A stretch of DNA of 64,000 nucleotides from RGIG9379 sp031553005 (GTDB lineage: Bacteria > Bacteroidota > Bacteroidia > Bacteroidales > Paludibacteraceae). Shown here one piece after another: positions 50,681 through 59,476 of this stretch; positions within the stretch are counted from its first letter, which is position 1; each line of letters begins with the position of its first letter. Where the stretch lies: NCBI GenBank assembly GCA_031553005.1, contig JAVBMA010000014.1:1-64000 (forward strand). Reading direction: 5' to 3'. Made by a program: the position numbers and the translations under genes. Below the pieces are notes generated by a model. The model saw nothing but the letters and a program-made list of their open reading frames with translations. It searched no databases and had not been told where the DNA came from.

Positions 50681-52087
50681 CTATCCTATTACACTAGCCT
50701 TTACATATAACTGCCCCGAAGCATAACCTTTCACTACTATTTTTTCTCCCCTTTCAATATATCCGTTTTCGGCAACGGCATCATAAACTTCACCATCTAT
50801 CAAAACCTTTCCAGAAGGGCGAAGTATAGTCTTTGCCGTCCCTTCTTTTCCGATCAGATTTTTTTGCGCGGGATCCACACCGAGATATCCTTTGTCTATA
50901 TCCTGAGTTGCTTCCAGGGCTAATTTCCGGAATATCCCTTTGCTACCTATCCTGGATGTAATATATGCAGAAAGCAGGACTGCTCCCGTAATTCCTCCAA
51001 ATACCGTAAAAACAGCAGAAGTTAAGGCGGCGGTAGGGACATTGTCGAAATTGAACAGGTCATTGTCGACAAGACTCAGAATAAGCCCTGTTATTGTAAA
51101 TATAATACCAAGAACCCCAAAGACTCCAAACCCCGGAATTACAAAAATTTCTATCAAAAGCAGAACGATTCCTATAATAAAAAGTAAAATCTCCCACATT
51201 TCCACCAAACCATCTATGTATAAAGGGGCAAAATAAAGCAAAACCGCAACACCCGCAGCTAAAAGAGGAAAACCGATGCCGGGCGTTTGCATTTCAAAAT
51301 AAATCCCCCCGATAATTATCATGATCAGAATACCATGTACTATCGGGCTGATAAGAAATCCCTTTATTCTGTCGAAAATACTGGGTTTATATACTATTAC
51401 TTCATAATCGGAATCGCCAAGCGACTTTGTAATTATTTCATCAACATTTTCATAAATTCCTTCGCAATAGCCGTTTTTCAGGGCTTCCTGAGCAGTAAAA
51501 GTAAGAATCTGGGTAGAATCGACAATGCCCGGAACAATAATCTTTTCGTCTACCATCGCTTCTGCAATGCGGGGATCACGTTTCCAACGAAATATCGTAT
51601 CCTTACCGTTGATGATAGTGTCTTTCCCATGAGCTTCGGCTGTAGAGCGGATCGTAGCCCTCATATAAGACTGGTATTTATCCGGCATTTTTTCTCCGGA
51701 ATCATTGACAACTGTAGCAGCGCCGATATTGGCTCCGGGACTCATATATATACTGTCACAGGCAATAGAAATCAAGGCTCCCGCCGAAGCCGCATTATTA
51801 TCAATAAATACATAGACCGGGATTTTAGCATTTAGAATCTTTGTCCGGATAGAATCTGCAAAGATTACCAATCCACCGTAAGTATTTAAGTGGATAAATG
51901 CACCTTTCACATCTAATTGTGTAGCTTCTTGAAGCCCATTTTTCAAAAATAACCACGTAGTACCGTTTATTTCTTCATTTATATCTATTTGATAATAAAT
52001 ATTTTTTGCATTTTCGTTTGCAAAACAGTCTGATATACTGATAATTACAAATACAAAAATTAATAAAGAGAAATTTCTCATATTCAT
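50681..52087 (-). CDS. NfeD-type membrane serine protease
   Basis: 468 residues. A signal/anchor segment is followed by a ClpP-like protease domain (about 25-205) with NAASAGALISIACDS holding the catalytic Ser and DKYQSYMRATIRST the Lys. Then come four to five membrane helices (about 235-375), and a C-terminal NfeD OB-fold (about 400-468: GKEGTAKTILRPSGKVLIDG). Full-length NfeD proteases regulate membrane-protein quality, often with stomatin partners; no stomatin gene is nearby. A TAGTTTTG box lies 17-24 bases upstream. Confidence 0.88.
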   Translation of the reverse strand: MNMRNFSLLIFVFVIISISDCFANENAKNIYYQIDINEEINGTTWLFLKNGLQEATQLDVKGAFIHLNTYGGLVIFADSIRTKILNAKIPVYVFIDNNAASAGALISIACDSIYMSPGANIGAATVVNDSGEKMPDKYQSYMRATIRSTAEAHGKDTIINGKDTIFRWKRDPRIAEAMVDEKIIVPGIVDSTQILTFTAQEALKNGYCEGIYENVDEIITKSLGDSDYEVIVYKPSIFDRIKGFLISPIVHGILIMIIIGGIYFEMQTPGIGFPLLAAGVAVLLYFAPLYIDGLVEMWEILLFIIGIVLLLIEIFVIPGFGVFGVLGIIFTITGLILSLVDNDLFNFDNVPTAALTSAVFTVFGGITGAVLLSAYITSRIGSKGIFRKLALEATQDIDKGYLGVDPAQKNLIGKEGTAKTILRPSGKVLIDGEVYDAVAENGYIERGEKIVVKGYASGQLYVKASVIG

Positions 52088-52568
52088 TTCTTTCTTTTTT
52101 TTACAAAACTAGTTATTCATTGACAAAAAATTCTCATATTTGTACCGATTTTTAATGTTTGTTGCATCTAAAATTATAAAATAAAATTTTAAACTGTGTA
52201 AATAAAACAAAATGTTAGCATTTTACCTCTAATGGACAAACCGGACAAAAGAATTAAAATCCATTTTTCATATTTACATCCCCCAATTTTAATACTGGCA
52301 AAGATTTTGCTTATTTATTCTAACGATGTCAGTTAAGTAATTTAAGTGCAATTTTAAATACATAATAATATATTAAAAAAAATAAATAATAAACAATAAT
52401 CGTGTAAAATTTGCTTTTGGAATAAAAAGTTTGTTTATTTGCATATGTTTTAAAAAATATTAAATACAGACAAAAAGAACAATTATAAGAATTTAAAGCA
52501 TATAACTGTTCTCAACTCTAACAAAAACCAAATGAAAAATTAGTATACAAACATTTAATAACTAAATT
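52088..52568. other. AT-rich spacer between divergent nfeD and the sigma factor gene
   Basis: A -7 box TAGTTTTG for nfeD lies at 52104-52111 on the minus strand. The rest is very AT-rich with no coding sequence or clear hairpin; the ECF sigma promoter presumably lies here but was not identified. Confidence 0.45.
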
Positions 52569-53075
52569 ATGGAATCAGAATCCTTTGCCAAAAGATTAAT
52601 GGGATTACAAAGTAATCTTTTGAATTTTGCCTACACTTTAACTTCGAACAGAGATGATGCTCATGATTTACTTCAAGACACTACGTTAAAAGCGCTTGAT
52701 AATCAAGATAAGTACATAGACAATGTAAACTTTAAAGGATGGGTATTCACCATTATGAGGAATATCTTTATCAATAATTATCGTAAAATAATCAGAAATC
52801 AAACTATCATCGACCAAACAGAAGAGCTATATCATTTAAATCTTCCTCAAGATTCCGGTATAGAAACTCCTGAAGGTGCATACGCGATAAATGAAATTAT
52901 CAAATGCATCGATGAATTTGCAGATGATTACCGAATACCTTTTTCCATGCATATTTCAGGATTTAAATATCATGAAATTGCAGAGAAAATGAATCTGCCG
53001 ATCGGCACAGTCAAAAGTCGTATTTTCTTTGCTAGGAAAAGACTTCAAGAAACTTTGCGCGATTACAACAGATAA
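52569..53075 (+). CDS. ECF-type RNA polymerase sigma factor
   Basis: 168 residues. Region 2 (about 12-80) reads LLNFAYTLTSNRDDAHDLLQ with DLLQDTTLKAL and FKGWVFTIMRNIFINNYRK. Region 4 (about 110-165) has FSMHISGFKYHEIAEKMNLP and GTVKSRIFFARKRLQETL. No regulator with a FecR or anti-sigma layout follows, so it is a free-standing ECF factor of the type abundant in Bacteroidales. A strong terminator follows 5 bp after the stop. Confidence 0.93.
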   Translation: MESESFAKRLMGLQSNLLNFAYTLTSNRDDAHDLLQDTTLKALDNQDKYIDNVNFKGWVFTIMRNIFINNYRKIIRNQTIIDQTEELYHLNLPQDSGIETPEGAYAINEIIKCIDEFADDYRIPFSMHISGFKYHEIAEKMNLPIGTVKSRIFFARKRLQETLRDYNR

Positions 53076-53080
53076 AATAT

Positions 53081-53117
53081 AAAACCGGAGTAGAAATTCT
53101 CCGGTTTTTTTATTTTT
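53081..53117 (+). terminator. Intrinsic terminator after the sigma factor gene
   Basis: A 10-bp stem AAAACCGGAG (53081-53090) with CTCCGGTTTT (53099-53108), loop 8 nt, followed by a T-rich run. The T-rich run overlaps a TATTTTTG box (53111-53118). Confidence 0.85.
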
Positions 53118-53118
53118 G
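53111..53118 (+). promoter_or_regulatory. Candidate -7 box immediately before the HPPK-like gene
   Basis: TATTTTTG ends 3 bases before the ATG at 53122. It overlaps the terminator's T-run, so it may be fortuitous. Confidence 0.3.
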
Positions 53119-53121
53119 TAA

Positions 53122-53505
53122 ATGCTGCAAAAAAAACCTTACCATAAGTACATCATCAGTATCGGTTCTAATTCCGACTGCGCTATACAAAATGTAAAAA
53201 CGGCTTTCGAATTTTTAAAACAAAAATTTGACACTGTTACTTTTTCTGACATTATTCCGACTCAACCTGTTGGAATGGAAACAGATTGCCTGTTTTTTAA
53301 TGCAGTAGCCGAAGTAAAAACACCAATACAACCGCTCCCATTAAAGTTGTTTCTAAAAGAAATAGAAAAACAAATGGGGAGGCTCCCCCATTCCAAAGAA
53401 ATATTAATCGACTTGGACATTATCCTTACAGACGGAAAAATCGTTCACGAAGATTACGAAAACCGTGACTTTATCCGCGAATTAATCAAAACTCTCGAAA
53501 ATTGA
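53122..53505 (+). CDS. Short HPPK-like protein (FolK family, 6-hydroxymethyl-dihydropterin pyrophosphokinase-like)
   Basis: 127 residues, against about 160 for authentic FolK. Matches: YIISIGSNSDCAIQNVKTAF at the N-terminus, QPVGMETDCLFFNAVAEVKT in the middle and GRLPHSKEILIDLDIILTDG, corresponding to the 'R..gpRtiDlDil' motif but with changed spacing and missing the second conserved basic residue. The end NRDFIRELIKTLEN corresponds to the 'R.Fvl.Pl' segment. Two aspartates of DLD remain. It may be a divergent folate enzyme or a paralogue with another role. It follows the sigma gene after a terminator. Confidence 0.65.
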   Translation: MLQKKPYHKYIISIGSNSDCAIQNVKTAFEFLKQKFDTVTFSDIIPTQPVGMETDCLFFNAVAEVKTPIQPLPLKLFLKEIEKQMGRLPHSKEILIDLDIILTDGKIVHEDYENRDFIRELIKTLEN

Positions 53506-53661
53506 GGCTCTTCGCTATTATTCATACTCTGAACTCACTTACATTTATCTCAATCAATTGTTGATATTTGTCATTACAGATAAACATTAAATATCTTTCC
53601 TTGTAAGCCCATATCAGTTTAACAACAACTTTCAATTTTCAACTCTCACCTTTCAACTTAT

Positions 53662-53695
53662 AAAAAAAGGATGCGCCCAAAATAGACACATCCTT
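53662..53695 (-). terminator. Terminator of the tRNA-Gly gene
   Basis: Stem AAGGATG (53667-53673) with CATCCTT (53689-53695), then on the minus strand a run of T (A-run 53662-53668), 19 bp past the tRNA 3' end. Confidence 0.7.
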
Positions 53696-53713
53696 ACAGA
53701 AAACTCATATTAG

Positions 53714-53786
53714 AGCGGAAGACGGGGTTCAAACCCGCGACCCTCAGCTTGGAAGGCTAATGCTCTATCAACTGAGCTACTTCCGC
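53714..53786 (-). tRNA. tRNA-Gly (anticodon TCC)
   Basis: 73 nt on the minus strand. The acceptor arms GCGGAAG and CTTCCGC pair fully. The D arm contains AGTTGATA, the anticodon stem TTAGC/GCTGA encloses CTTCCAA (anticodon TCC), and the T arm GCGGG/CCCGT encloses TTCAAAC. CCA is not encoded. A hairpin terminator follows. Confidence 0.95.
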
Positions 53787-53938
53787 GTTTTGATGCTGCA
53801 AATATAAAACTTTTTCATTAATTCGATTAAAGAATATAAAATTTATTTTTAATCATTCTGCTTTATTTTTATTTTCCTTATATCGGATATCCGGATATTA
53901 CGAAAATTACAAGCTAAAGCCTTTTTATTTAAAAAGAT

Positions 53939-56900
53939 CTATTTCTTCTTATCCTCCTTTACTTCGACATCTTCCGGTTTCTTCGGATTTCCACCGAAGA
54001 AAGTTTTAACCGGAGTCCAATAAGAGTTCATCAGTCCCGAAAAAGTATCAAAATCTTCACGATATATCAGTCCGACACCCTGTGTATTAGGAGCTTGTTT
54101 AAAATAACTATTATTTGACCTGTTAAATCCTTTAACCCTGAATTTGCCCGAACGCGTCAATTTATATTCCAAGTCGAAGTCAACAATGCTATTGGATACG
54201 TTTGGCGAATTGGTAACATCTTCCCTGTATCCGAAATTTCCGTTAAACAACAATCTGTCATTCAGGAATTGAGTAGAAAGAGCAACATCAAATTCCGTAG
54301 AAGTCGTTACTCCGTCAGAAACCGGACGGTAATTCAATTCTACATTCAAATCATTATTAATCTTGGATATCCATGAACTTAACTGGGAGGAAAGAGTAGA
54401 AAAACCAACTGATGAAAGATCCGCCGAACTGGTCGAATTAGCTGCCCTGTCTGCCGTATAGAAATGCCCTAATGCCAAAAGAGAAGCGATATTACGGTTC
54501 ATTGCTTCTTCGGTATTGATAATACTACGAACCTGACGGCGCATATCTTCATCAGCATTTGGCAATTCCAAATCAAATTTAATATTTGGAGTACGAATTG
54601 TTCCTGACAGATCCAATATACAATAAACCGGCGTAAGGGTGGTACGCACATTCGGGTCTTCAAGGATTTCATTAAGAGAAACATTTAGCATATACCTTGC
54701 TTTAACATCGAGGAATGCGTCATACGGACTCCCAGTCCAACGTACCAGGCTACCTTCCATAATATCAAATTTGCGGGATATAATACTCTGAATAGTAAAC
54801 AGATACTCTCCTTTATATATTTCATATCCTCCGTACATCTTAAAGTCCGAATCTTTCGAATTATAAGTCAACCGGAGATTACCCATTCCTGTCGCCCGGA
54901 TAAGGTCTCCCTGCTTTGCGTCCATTATAAGCTGGATCTGTGCATCCGGGGTAGCTTCAAGGTTTATGTTTATATTCAGCTCCGATCCCGATTTTTTACT
55001 CTCCCGGATCTTTTGAATCTTTTCCCTGCGGGCTCTCCTCTTCTCTTCAGCAGTCATATTGTCCGTCGATTCGACAAAAGTGATAAAATCGGCATCACTC
55101 GCGCTAGATGCACCTTCAATCGGAATTGTAATGCGGGTATTCGGGCGGGTTTGCAGGTCAAGATTAAAGTTTATGAAATCAGGAGTTCCCGATATGTTTA
55201 CTTTACCTCCGGTATAAGCTTTCCCGTAAAACATTTCATTATCCTGTTCACGCGTATTGAGGGCAAGAAAATTGGTACAGGAAATATCAACGGCAAATTT
55301 GAAATTCTTAAAACCTTCGTGCAATACCAATCCGGATGCTATACCATAATTACCTTCCGTATCAAACACCTGTGTCTGATTTAACCGGAATGAGTTTGGC
55401 GTCATAAATACAGTATCAGACAAAACATAGGAAGTATTCAAATAATCAATATCGAAAGCCATATTTTTCACTACGGGAGATCCTTCAAGACCAATCTGCC
55501 CGAATTTTCCGTATGCCCTGACAAGCCCGCTCGCCGTTCCGGTATTGTTTTGCATAACAGATCCTAAGTACTGGCGCAAAAACTTCAAATCGACATCTTT
55601 CAGGTTCCCTTCAATAAAAAGAGAGTCATTGCCTAGAAAAACACCTCCGAAAATATCCGATTGTGATTTTTTCCCGTCAAACGGACTTAGCAATTTTGCT
55701 TCGAACGCAATACATTTATCAGCTTCCTGCCATGAGGTATTTACCGAAATATCACCTAAGAGAAAGCTATTCAGGGAAGCGTCATATACATTAAGGTTAC
55801 CTTTGAAAAAAGGATTTTTAAATATCCTGAAGAGAAAGACATCCCCATCTCCTATCCCATTGAAAGTTATCTCTTTTTGATTCAGGATGTCACTGATATA
55901 TCCTAATTGCAAGTCACTAAACCGAACGTGAATACTGTCTTCCGTAGTTAAAGAATTAATTCCGTCAATTTTCAAAAACTGATTTTTATGATTGAAATAA
56001 AAATTATCAACTTCAATTTTATTCGGTTGTATAGCTATTTTGCTTTTATGGATATCCCAAACCGTATCATTAAGGATTACTTCGGTCGGATTAATGAATA
56101 TATCGGAAGTAATTCCTTCCGTAGTCAAATCTTTCAGAACCAGAAGAGTTGATAAAGAACCGCTGTAAGTATCTTCGGTAGAATTACTGAAATGAACATC
56201 CAAATCGACCGAATCCCTTTTGATTTTTGAGTTTAACGAAATAAAATAAGGATTTCTTCGTCTGTTTGCCGGCAAGTGGGTTGACCTCAGTATCACCTTT
56301 ACATAATCGTCCGGATTTTCACACAAAAAAACAAGATCGCCGATATTTTTTTTCCCAATCATTAATTGTGGCGCATCCACGCGTACCCTGAACTTATTCG
56401 TACTGTCATTATAAAATCCGGATAAGTGTGACTGTTCCTGCAATACAAACGGCAGTTCTATAGTTTCATTGATAGATTCCGTATTGTCTATCGTAAAATT
56501 AAATTCAAAATCATTTTTCTTATGTTCGCCAGGTTTCGGCTCTATCCTGTTTTTTACGATTGAGGGGACATAATCGTGTGCAATATTATGCAAATTATTC
56601 AAAATCGTAGTAAACAGGTATTGACCAGTCACAGACCCGTTGATATAATCGGAATAAAGAGATAGTTTTTTTGAATTATTTTCCAATGTAACAGCGGTAA
56701 GTCCGATATTATTCATAAATATCTCCTTATCATCGTGTACAAAAAGTAAATTATCAATAGAAAATGAACCTTCGATATCGTCCAATGTTTTCCCTATTAG
56801 ATTGGTTTCAATATCGAAAGAAAGAGAGGAATTCGGATATTTTGTCACCAGATTCAGATTGGCAAGCCTCGCATTCTGCACATTAGCAATAAATCGGAGC

Positions 56901-58492
56901 ACTGGTTTTTCCTTACGCCAATCAATATTTCCTTTGAAACTCAGGTCTATATTTTTATCACTCATTATCAGGCTACCGTCAAATCCGTCATTGTTGAATT
57001 TTCCGTTCAGGCTGATATTCTGATATTGATATTTTCGGTAAACCAACGAATCAACCATTCCGGAGGCATTTAACGAAAGTTGATTTTTATCTATTTTTTC
57101 AAATTCTACCTTCAAGTTGAATGTCGAATTGCCTAATTCTGATTTTGCACCTAAAAGCCGTCCTAAGTTATAGGATTTAGTTTCAACTTTTCCGTCAACG
57201 GAAAATTGTGAATAAGTTAAGTTTTTTGCTTTTAATAATACATTGGTATTGATAGCACCCGCCTTTGAAGAGATAACTCCATCCGCTTTCATTTCTGTAA
57301 GAAGGCCTTTTATTTCTCCTTTATAACTAATCACGCCAAGAGAATCAAGAAAGGAAGGTAACCGGACTTCTTTGTTCGTGAATGCCCGGGAGAGCATTTC
57401 AATATCTTCGGACGAGGCGGCTACTTCTTTGATGTTTGCACGGATATCCAATTTTTCCAGATCGGGCAATCCGTTAAAAGAAAAATCTCCCTGCACTTTT
57501 ATATTATTCCCATAAGTCAATAAAAGATTCCGGATGAGCAACTTAGTTATAGTGCCGCTGATATCACCTTGTATTGAAAATTTTTCGTTCAGAGAATGGA
57601 ATGCCGGAAGGAATGCAGCCAAATCTTTCAAATTGATCCGGGATGGAGCAACATCGACCGATAAATATACTTCGTTGGCAAAACGGCGAAAAGCCTGAGT
57701 GTCGCGATAACGCAAGGTGGCATCATTGAGCGATAACCTACCATTCGGCATTACGGCTACAAAATTGTACATCCTCAGTTTTTCCTTATTGGCAATCAGG
57801 GTCGTTGAAAAATTACTCAACTCAAGTCCTGAAAGTTCGTGAAAACCAATATTATGCAGCTTTACATTAACCGAATCTTCTGAAAAATGACGTACATGCA
57901 AACTCCCTTTCAGGGAAGAGACTTCAATATACTTGGTATTAAATTGTCCGGGGTTACTATTCAATGGTTCATTATGGTATGCTATGGAACAATCATCAAA
58001 GGCTATCGATTCAACATCCATCGACCATTTAACGGCAGTACTGTCTTCCTCTTCTTTAAGGAAAGCATCTATGAAAAACTGGAAATTATATTGGCTGGAG
58101 TCCTTTTGGTTTACGTGAGCCTCCATACCTGTCAGTTGGATTGTACGGAAAGAAACACGTGCATTGAGAAGCTGCAACAGGTTTATCGTTACTTTTGTCC
58201 TGTCTACAAATAACAAAGTATCTTGGGACTGATCTTCAACATACACATCTTTTAATACAAAGCTATTGGGAAAATTCCATTCAATTGAATTCAAAGATAC
58301 TTTTGAATTTACTTTATCAGAAAGGCTTTCCGTAACTATAGATATTAATTTCCGTTGTAGTTGATCGCTCTTCAGTACCAAATAACCCGACAGCATGACA
58401 ATAAAAATCAGCGATGCTATCAGAAGTAAGATATATGTGAATTTTTTTATACCTATGCCAATTATTTCAACACAAAAATAAGAAATAATCAA
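53939..58492 (-). CDS. tamB: TamB-like translocation and assembly module protein
   Basis: 1517 residues. An N-terminal membrane helix (about 20-40) is followed by a long beta-rich AsmA/TamB-type region of repeating strands and the C-terminal DUF490 domain (about 1090-1480: INISGTPDFINFNLDLQTRP, YEIYKGEYLFTIQSIISRKF, LSGTIRTPNIKFDLELPNAD and SDGVTTSTEFDVALSTQFL). It links inner and outer membrane and passes lipid or outer-membrane proteins, often with TamA (BamA-like), which is not in this window. The only start within reach is TTG at 58492, so the start is uncertain. A Lys/Glu tail follows. Confidence 0.9.
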   Translation of the reverse strand: MIISYFCVEIIGIGIKKFTYILLLIASLIFIVMLSGYLVLKSDQLQRKLISIVTESLSDKVNSKVSLNSIEWNFPNSFVLKDVYVEDQSQDTLLFVDRTKVTINLLQLLNARVSFRTIQLTGMEAHVNQKDSSQYNFQFFIDAFLKEEEDSTAVKWSMDVESIAFDDCSIAYHNEPLNSNPGQFNTKYIEVSSLKGSLHVRHFSEDSVNVKLHNIGFHELSGLELSNFSTTLIANKEKLRMYNFVAVMPNGRLSLNDATLRYRDTQAFRRFANEVYLSVDVAPSRINLKDLAAFLPAFHSLNEKFSIQGDISGTITKLLIRNLLLTYGNNIKVQGDFSFNGLPDLEKLDIRANIKEVAASSEDIEMLSRAFTNKEVRLPSFLDSLGVISYKGEIKGLLTEMKADGVISSKAGAINTNVLLKAKNLTYSQFSVDGKVETKSYNLGRLLGAKSELGNSTFNLKVEFEKIDKNQLSLNASGMVDSLVYRKYQYQNISLNGKFNNDGFDGSLIMSDKNIDLSFKGNIDWRKEKPVLRFIANVQNARLANLNLVTKYPNSSLSFDIETNLIGKTLDDIEGSFSIDNLLFVHDDKEIFMNNIGLTAVTLENNSKKLSLYSDYINGSVTGQYLFTTILNNLHNIAHDYVPSIVKNRIEPKPGEHKKNDFEFNFTIDNTESINETIELPFVLQEQSHLSGFYNDSTNKFRVRVDAPQLMIGKKNIGDLVFLCENPDDYVKVILRSTHLPANRRRNPYFISLNSKIKRDSVDLDVHFSNSTEDTYSGSLSTLLVLKDLTTEGITSDIFINPTEVILNDTVWDIHKSKIAIQPNKIEVDNFYFNHKNQFLKIDGINSLTTEDSIHVRFSDLQLGYISDILNQKEITFNGIGDGDVFLFRIFKNPFFKGNLNVYDASLNSFLLGDISVNTSWQEADKCIAFEAKLLSPFDGKKSQSDIFGGVFLGNDSLFIEGNLKDVDLKFLRQYLGSVMQNNTGTASGLVRAYGKFGQIGLEGSPVVKNMAFDIDYLNTSYVLSDTVFMTPNSFRLNQTQVFDTEGNYGIASGLVLHEGFKNFKFAVDISCTNFLALNTREQDNEMFYGKAYTGGKVNISGTPDFINFNLDLQTRPNTRITIPIEGASSASDADFITFVESTDNMTAEEKRRARREKIQKIRESKKSGSELNININLEATPDAQIQLIMDAKQGDLIRATGMGNLRLTYNSKDSDFKMYGGYEIYKGEYLFTIQSIISRKFDIMEGSLVRWTGSPYDAFLDVKARYMLNVSLNEILEDPNVRTTLTPVYCILDLSGTIRTPNIKFDLELPNADEDMRRQVRSIINTEEAMNRNIASLLALGHFYTADRAANSTSSADLSSVGFSTLSSQLSSWISKINNDLNVELNYRPVSDGVTTSTEFDVALSTQFLNDRLLFNGNFGYREDVTNSPNVSNSIVDFDLEYKLTRSGKFRVKGFNRSNNSYFKQAPNTQGVGLIYREDFDTFSGLMNSYWTPVKTFFGGNPKKPEDVEVKEDKKK

Positions 58493-58813
58493 CAGATTAA
58501 AACAAAGGCTAACTGTTAATAATTAATCATTAATTGTAAATAGTATAAAGTTTCATAGTTAAGTTTTTGGGGGATAGTTTAAGCCTGAAACTTTACATTA
58601 CGATTTACATTGAATATATAGGTTAATAACCACTTATAAGCATATAAATTTTTCAGATCCAATTCATAAGTATTCTGTCAAAATTAGCATTCATTATTTC
58701 AAAAGCGATTGATTAACAATTAATTAAACCAAAGGGAATTACAATTAATTACGCATTATAATATGAACTAATTATGAATACTTACTTAGGATAATAATCC
58801 TTTTATGCTTATC
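58493..58813. other. AT-rich spacer upstream of tamB, left edge of the phage-like region
   Basis: No gene seen. ATTAATTGTAA-like words occur in both orientations near 58530 and 58725-58750. A phage attachment site could lie here, but no tRNA or integrase is adjacent and no direct repeat pair was found. Confidence 0.35.
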
Positions 58814-59470
58814 CTATCCCCATAACACATTAAGCTTATCTCTCTTTCTAAATCTTCTTTCAAGTACGTCTATAGAATCAATATTACGTCGATCAAAACT
58901 TCCTCTTAGTCTACATTCGTTATAAATAGAAGCCGTAAGTCCTAAATGGTAACATACATCGCCAAGATAAGTATCTTCTATTCCCCAATCATCTTGTATA
59001 TCGGTAGAGAATAATTCTCCTTGTTGAAATTCTAATATTTTATCAATTGCTTTTCTCTTAAAGAATATTCCACAAGAGTAGAAAAAGTTTACAACCCTAC
59101 CATAGCAGTAATCAAAATCTATATTATTACGGAAGTCACCTTCAAGCAATAATAAGGATATATCTGTATTAGCTTGCTCTAAAGATTTTAGAGTACCATG
59201 GGTAACATATCTGTCTCCATCAAGAAAAAGCGCATCATTCTTGGTGTTACAAAGGGATAAACCTAAATTTCTGGCAAAGGAAGTTTGCCTTCCAATTAGA
59301 TTATTCGGAGTTAAGATATACTTCTCTCCAAGTTCTTTTAGTATAGAAACAGAATTGTCTGTACATCTGTCTGCTACCCAAAATCTGGAATAAGAATATT
59401 CACGTAGTGAATCATACATATTCACTACGTGAGTTCCTTCATTTTGTCCTATAATTACAATGTCGATCAT
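58814..59470 (-). CDS. GT-A fold glycosyltransferase in the phage-like region
   Basis: 218 residues. IDIVIIGQNEGTHVVNMYDS, SRFWVADRCTDNSVSILKEL and NDALFLDGDRYVTHGTLKSL, with the DGD metal motif, fit GT2, truncated compared with chromosomal GT2 genes. A later IEDTYLGDVCYHLGL could be the acceptor side. It lies 6 bp after the tail-fibre-like gene and has the same strongly AGA-biased arginine codons (about 12 of 18), unlike the flanking chromosomal genes. It may glycosylate the fibre or the host receptor. Confidence 0.7.
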   Translation of the reverse strand: MIDIVIIGQNEGTHVVNMYDSLREYSYSRFWVADRCTDNSVSILKELGEKYILTPNNLIGRQTSFARNLGLSLCNTKNDALFLDGDRYVTHGTLKSLEQANTDISLLLLEGDFRNNIDFDYCYGRVVNFFYSCGIFFKRKAIDKILEFQQGELFSTDIQDDWGIEDTYLGDVCYHLGLTASIYNECRLRGSFDRRNIDSIDVLERRFRKRDKLNVLWG

Positions 59471-59476
59471 ATATGA

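Noticed and set aside
53714..53786. tRNA-Gly as the attachment site of the phage-like region
   Set aside because: It is separated from the phage-like genes by tamB (more than 4.5 kb), and no copy of its 3' end was noticed near 58500-58800.
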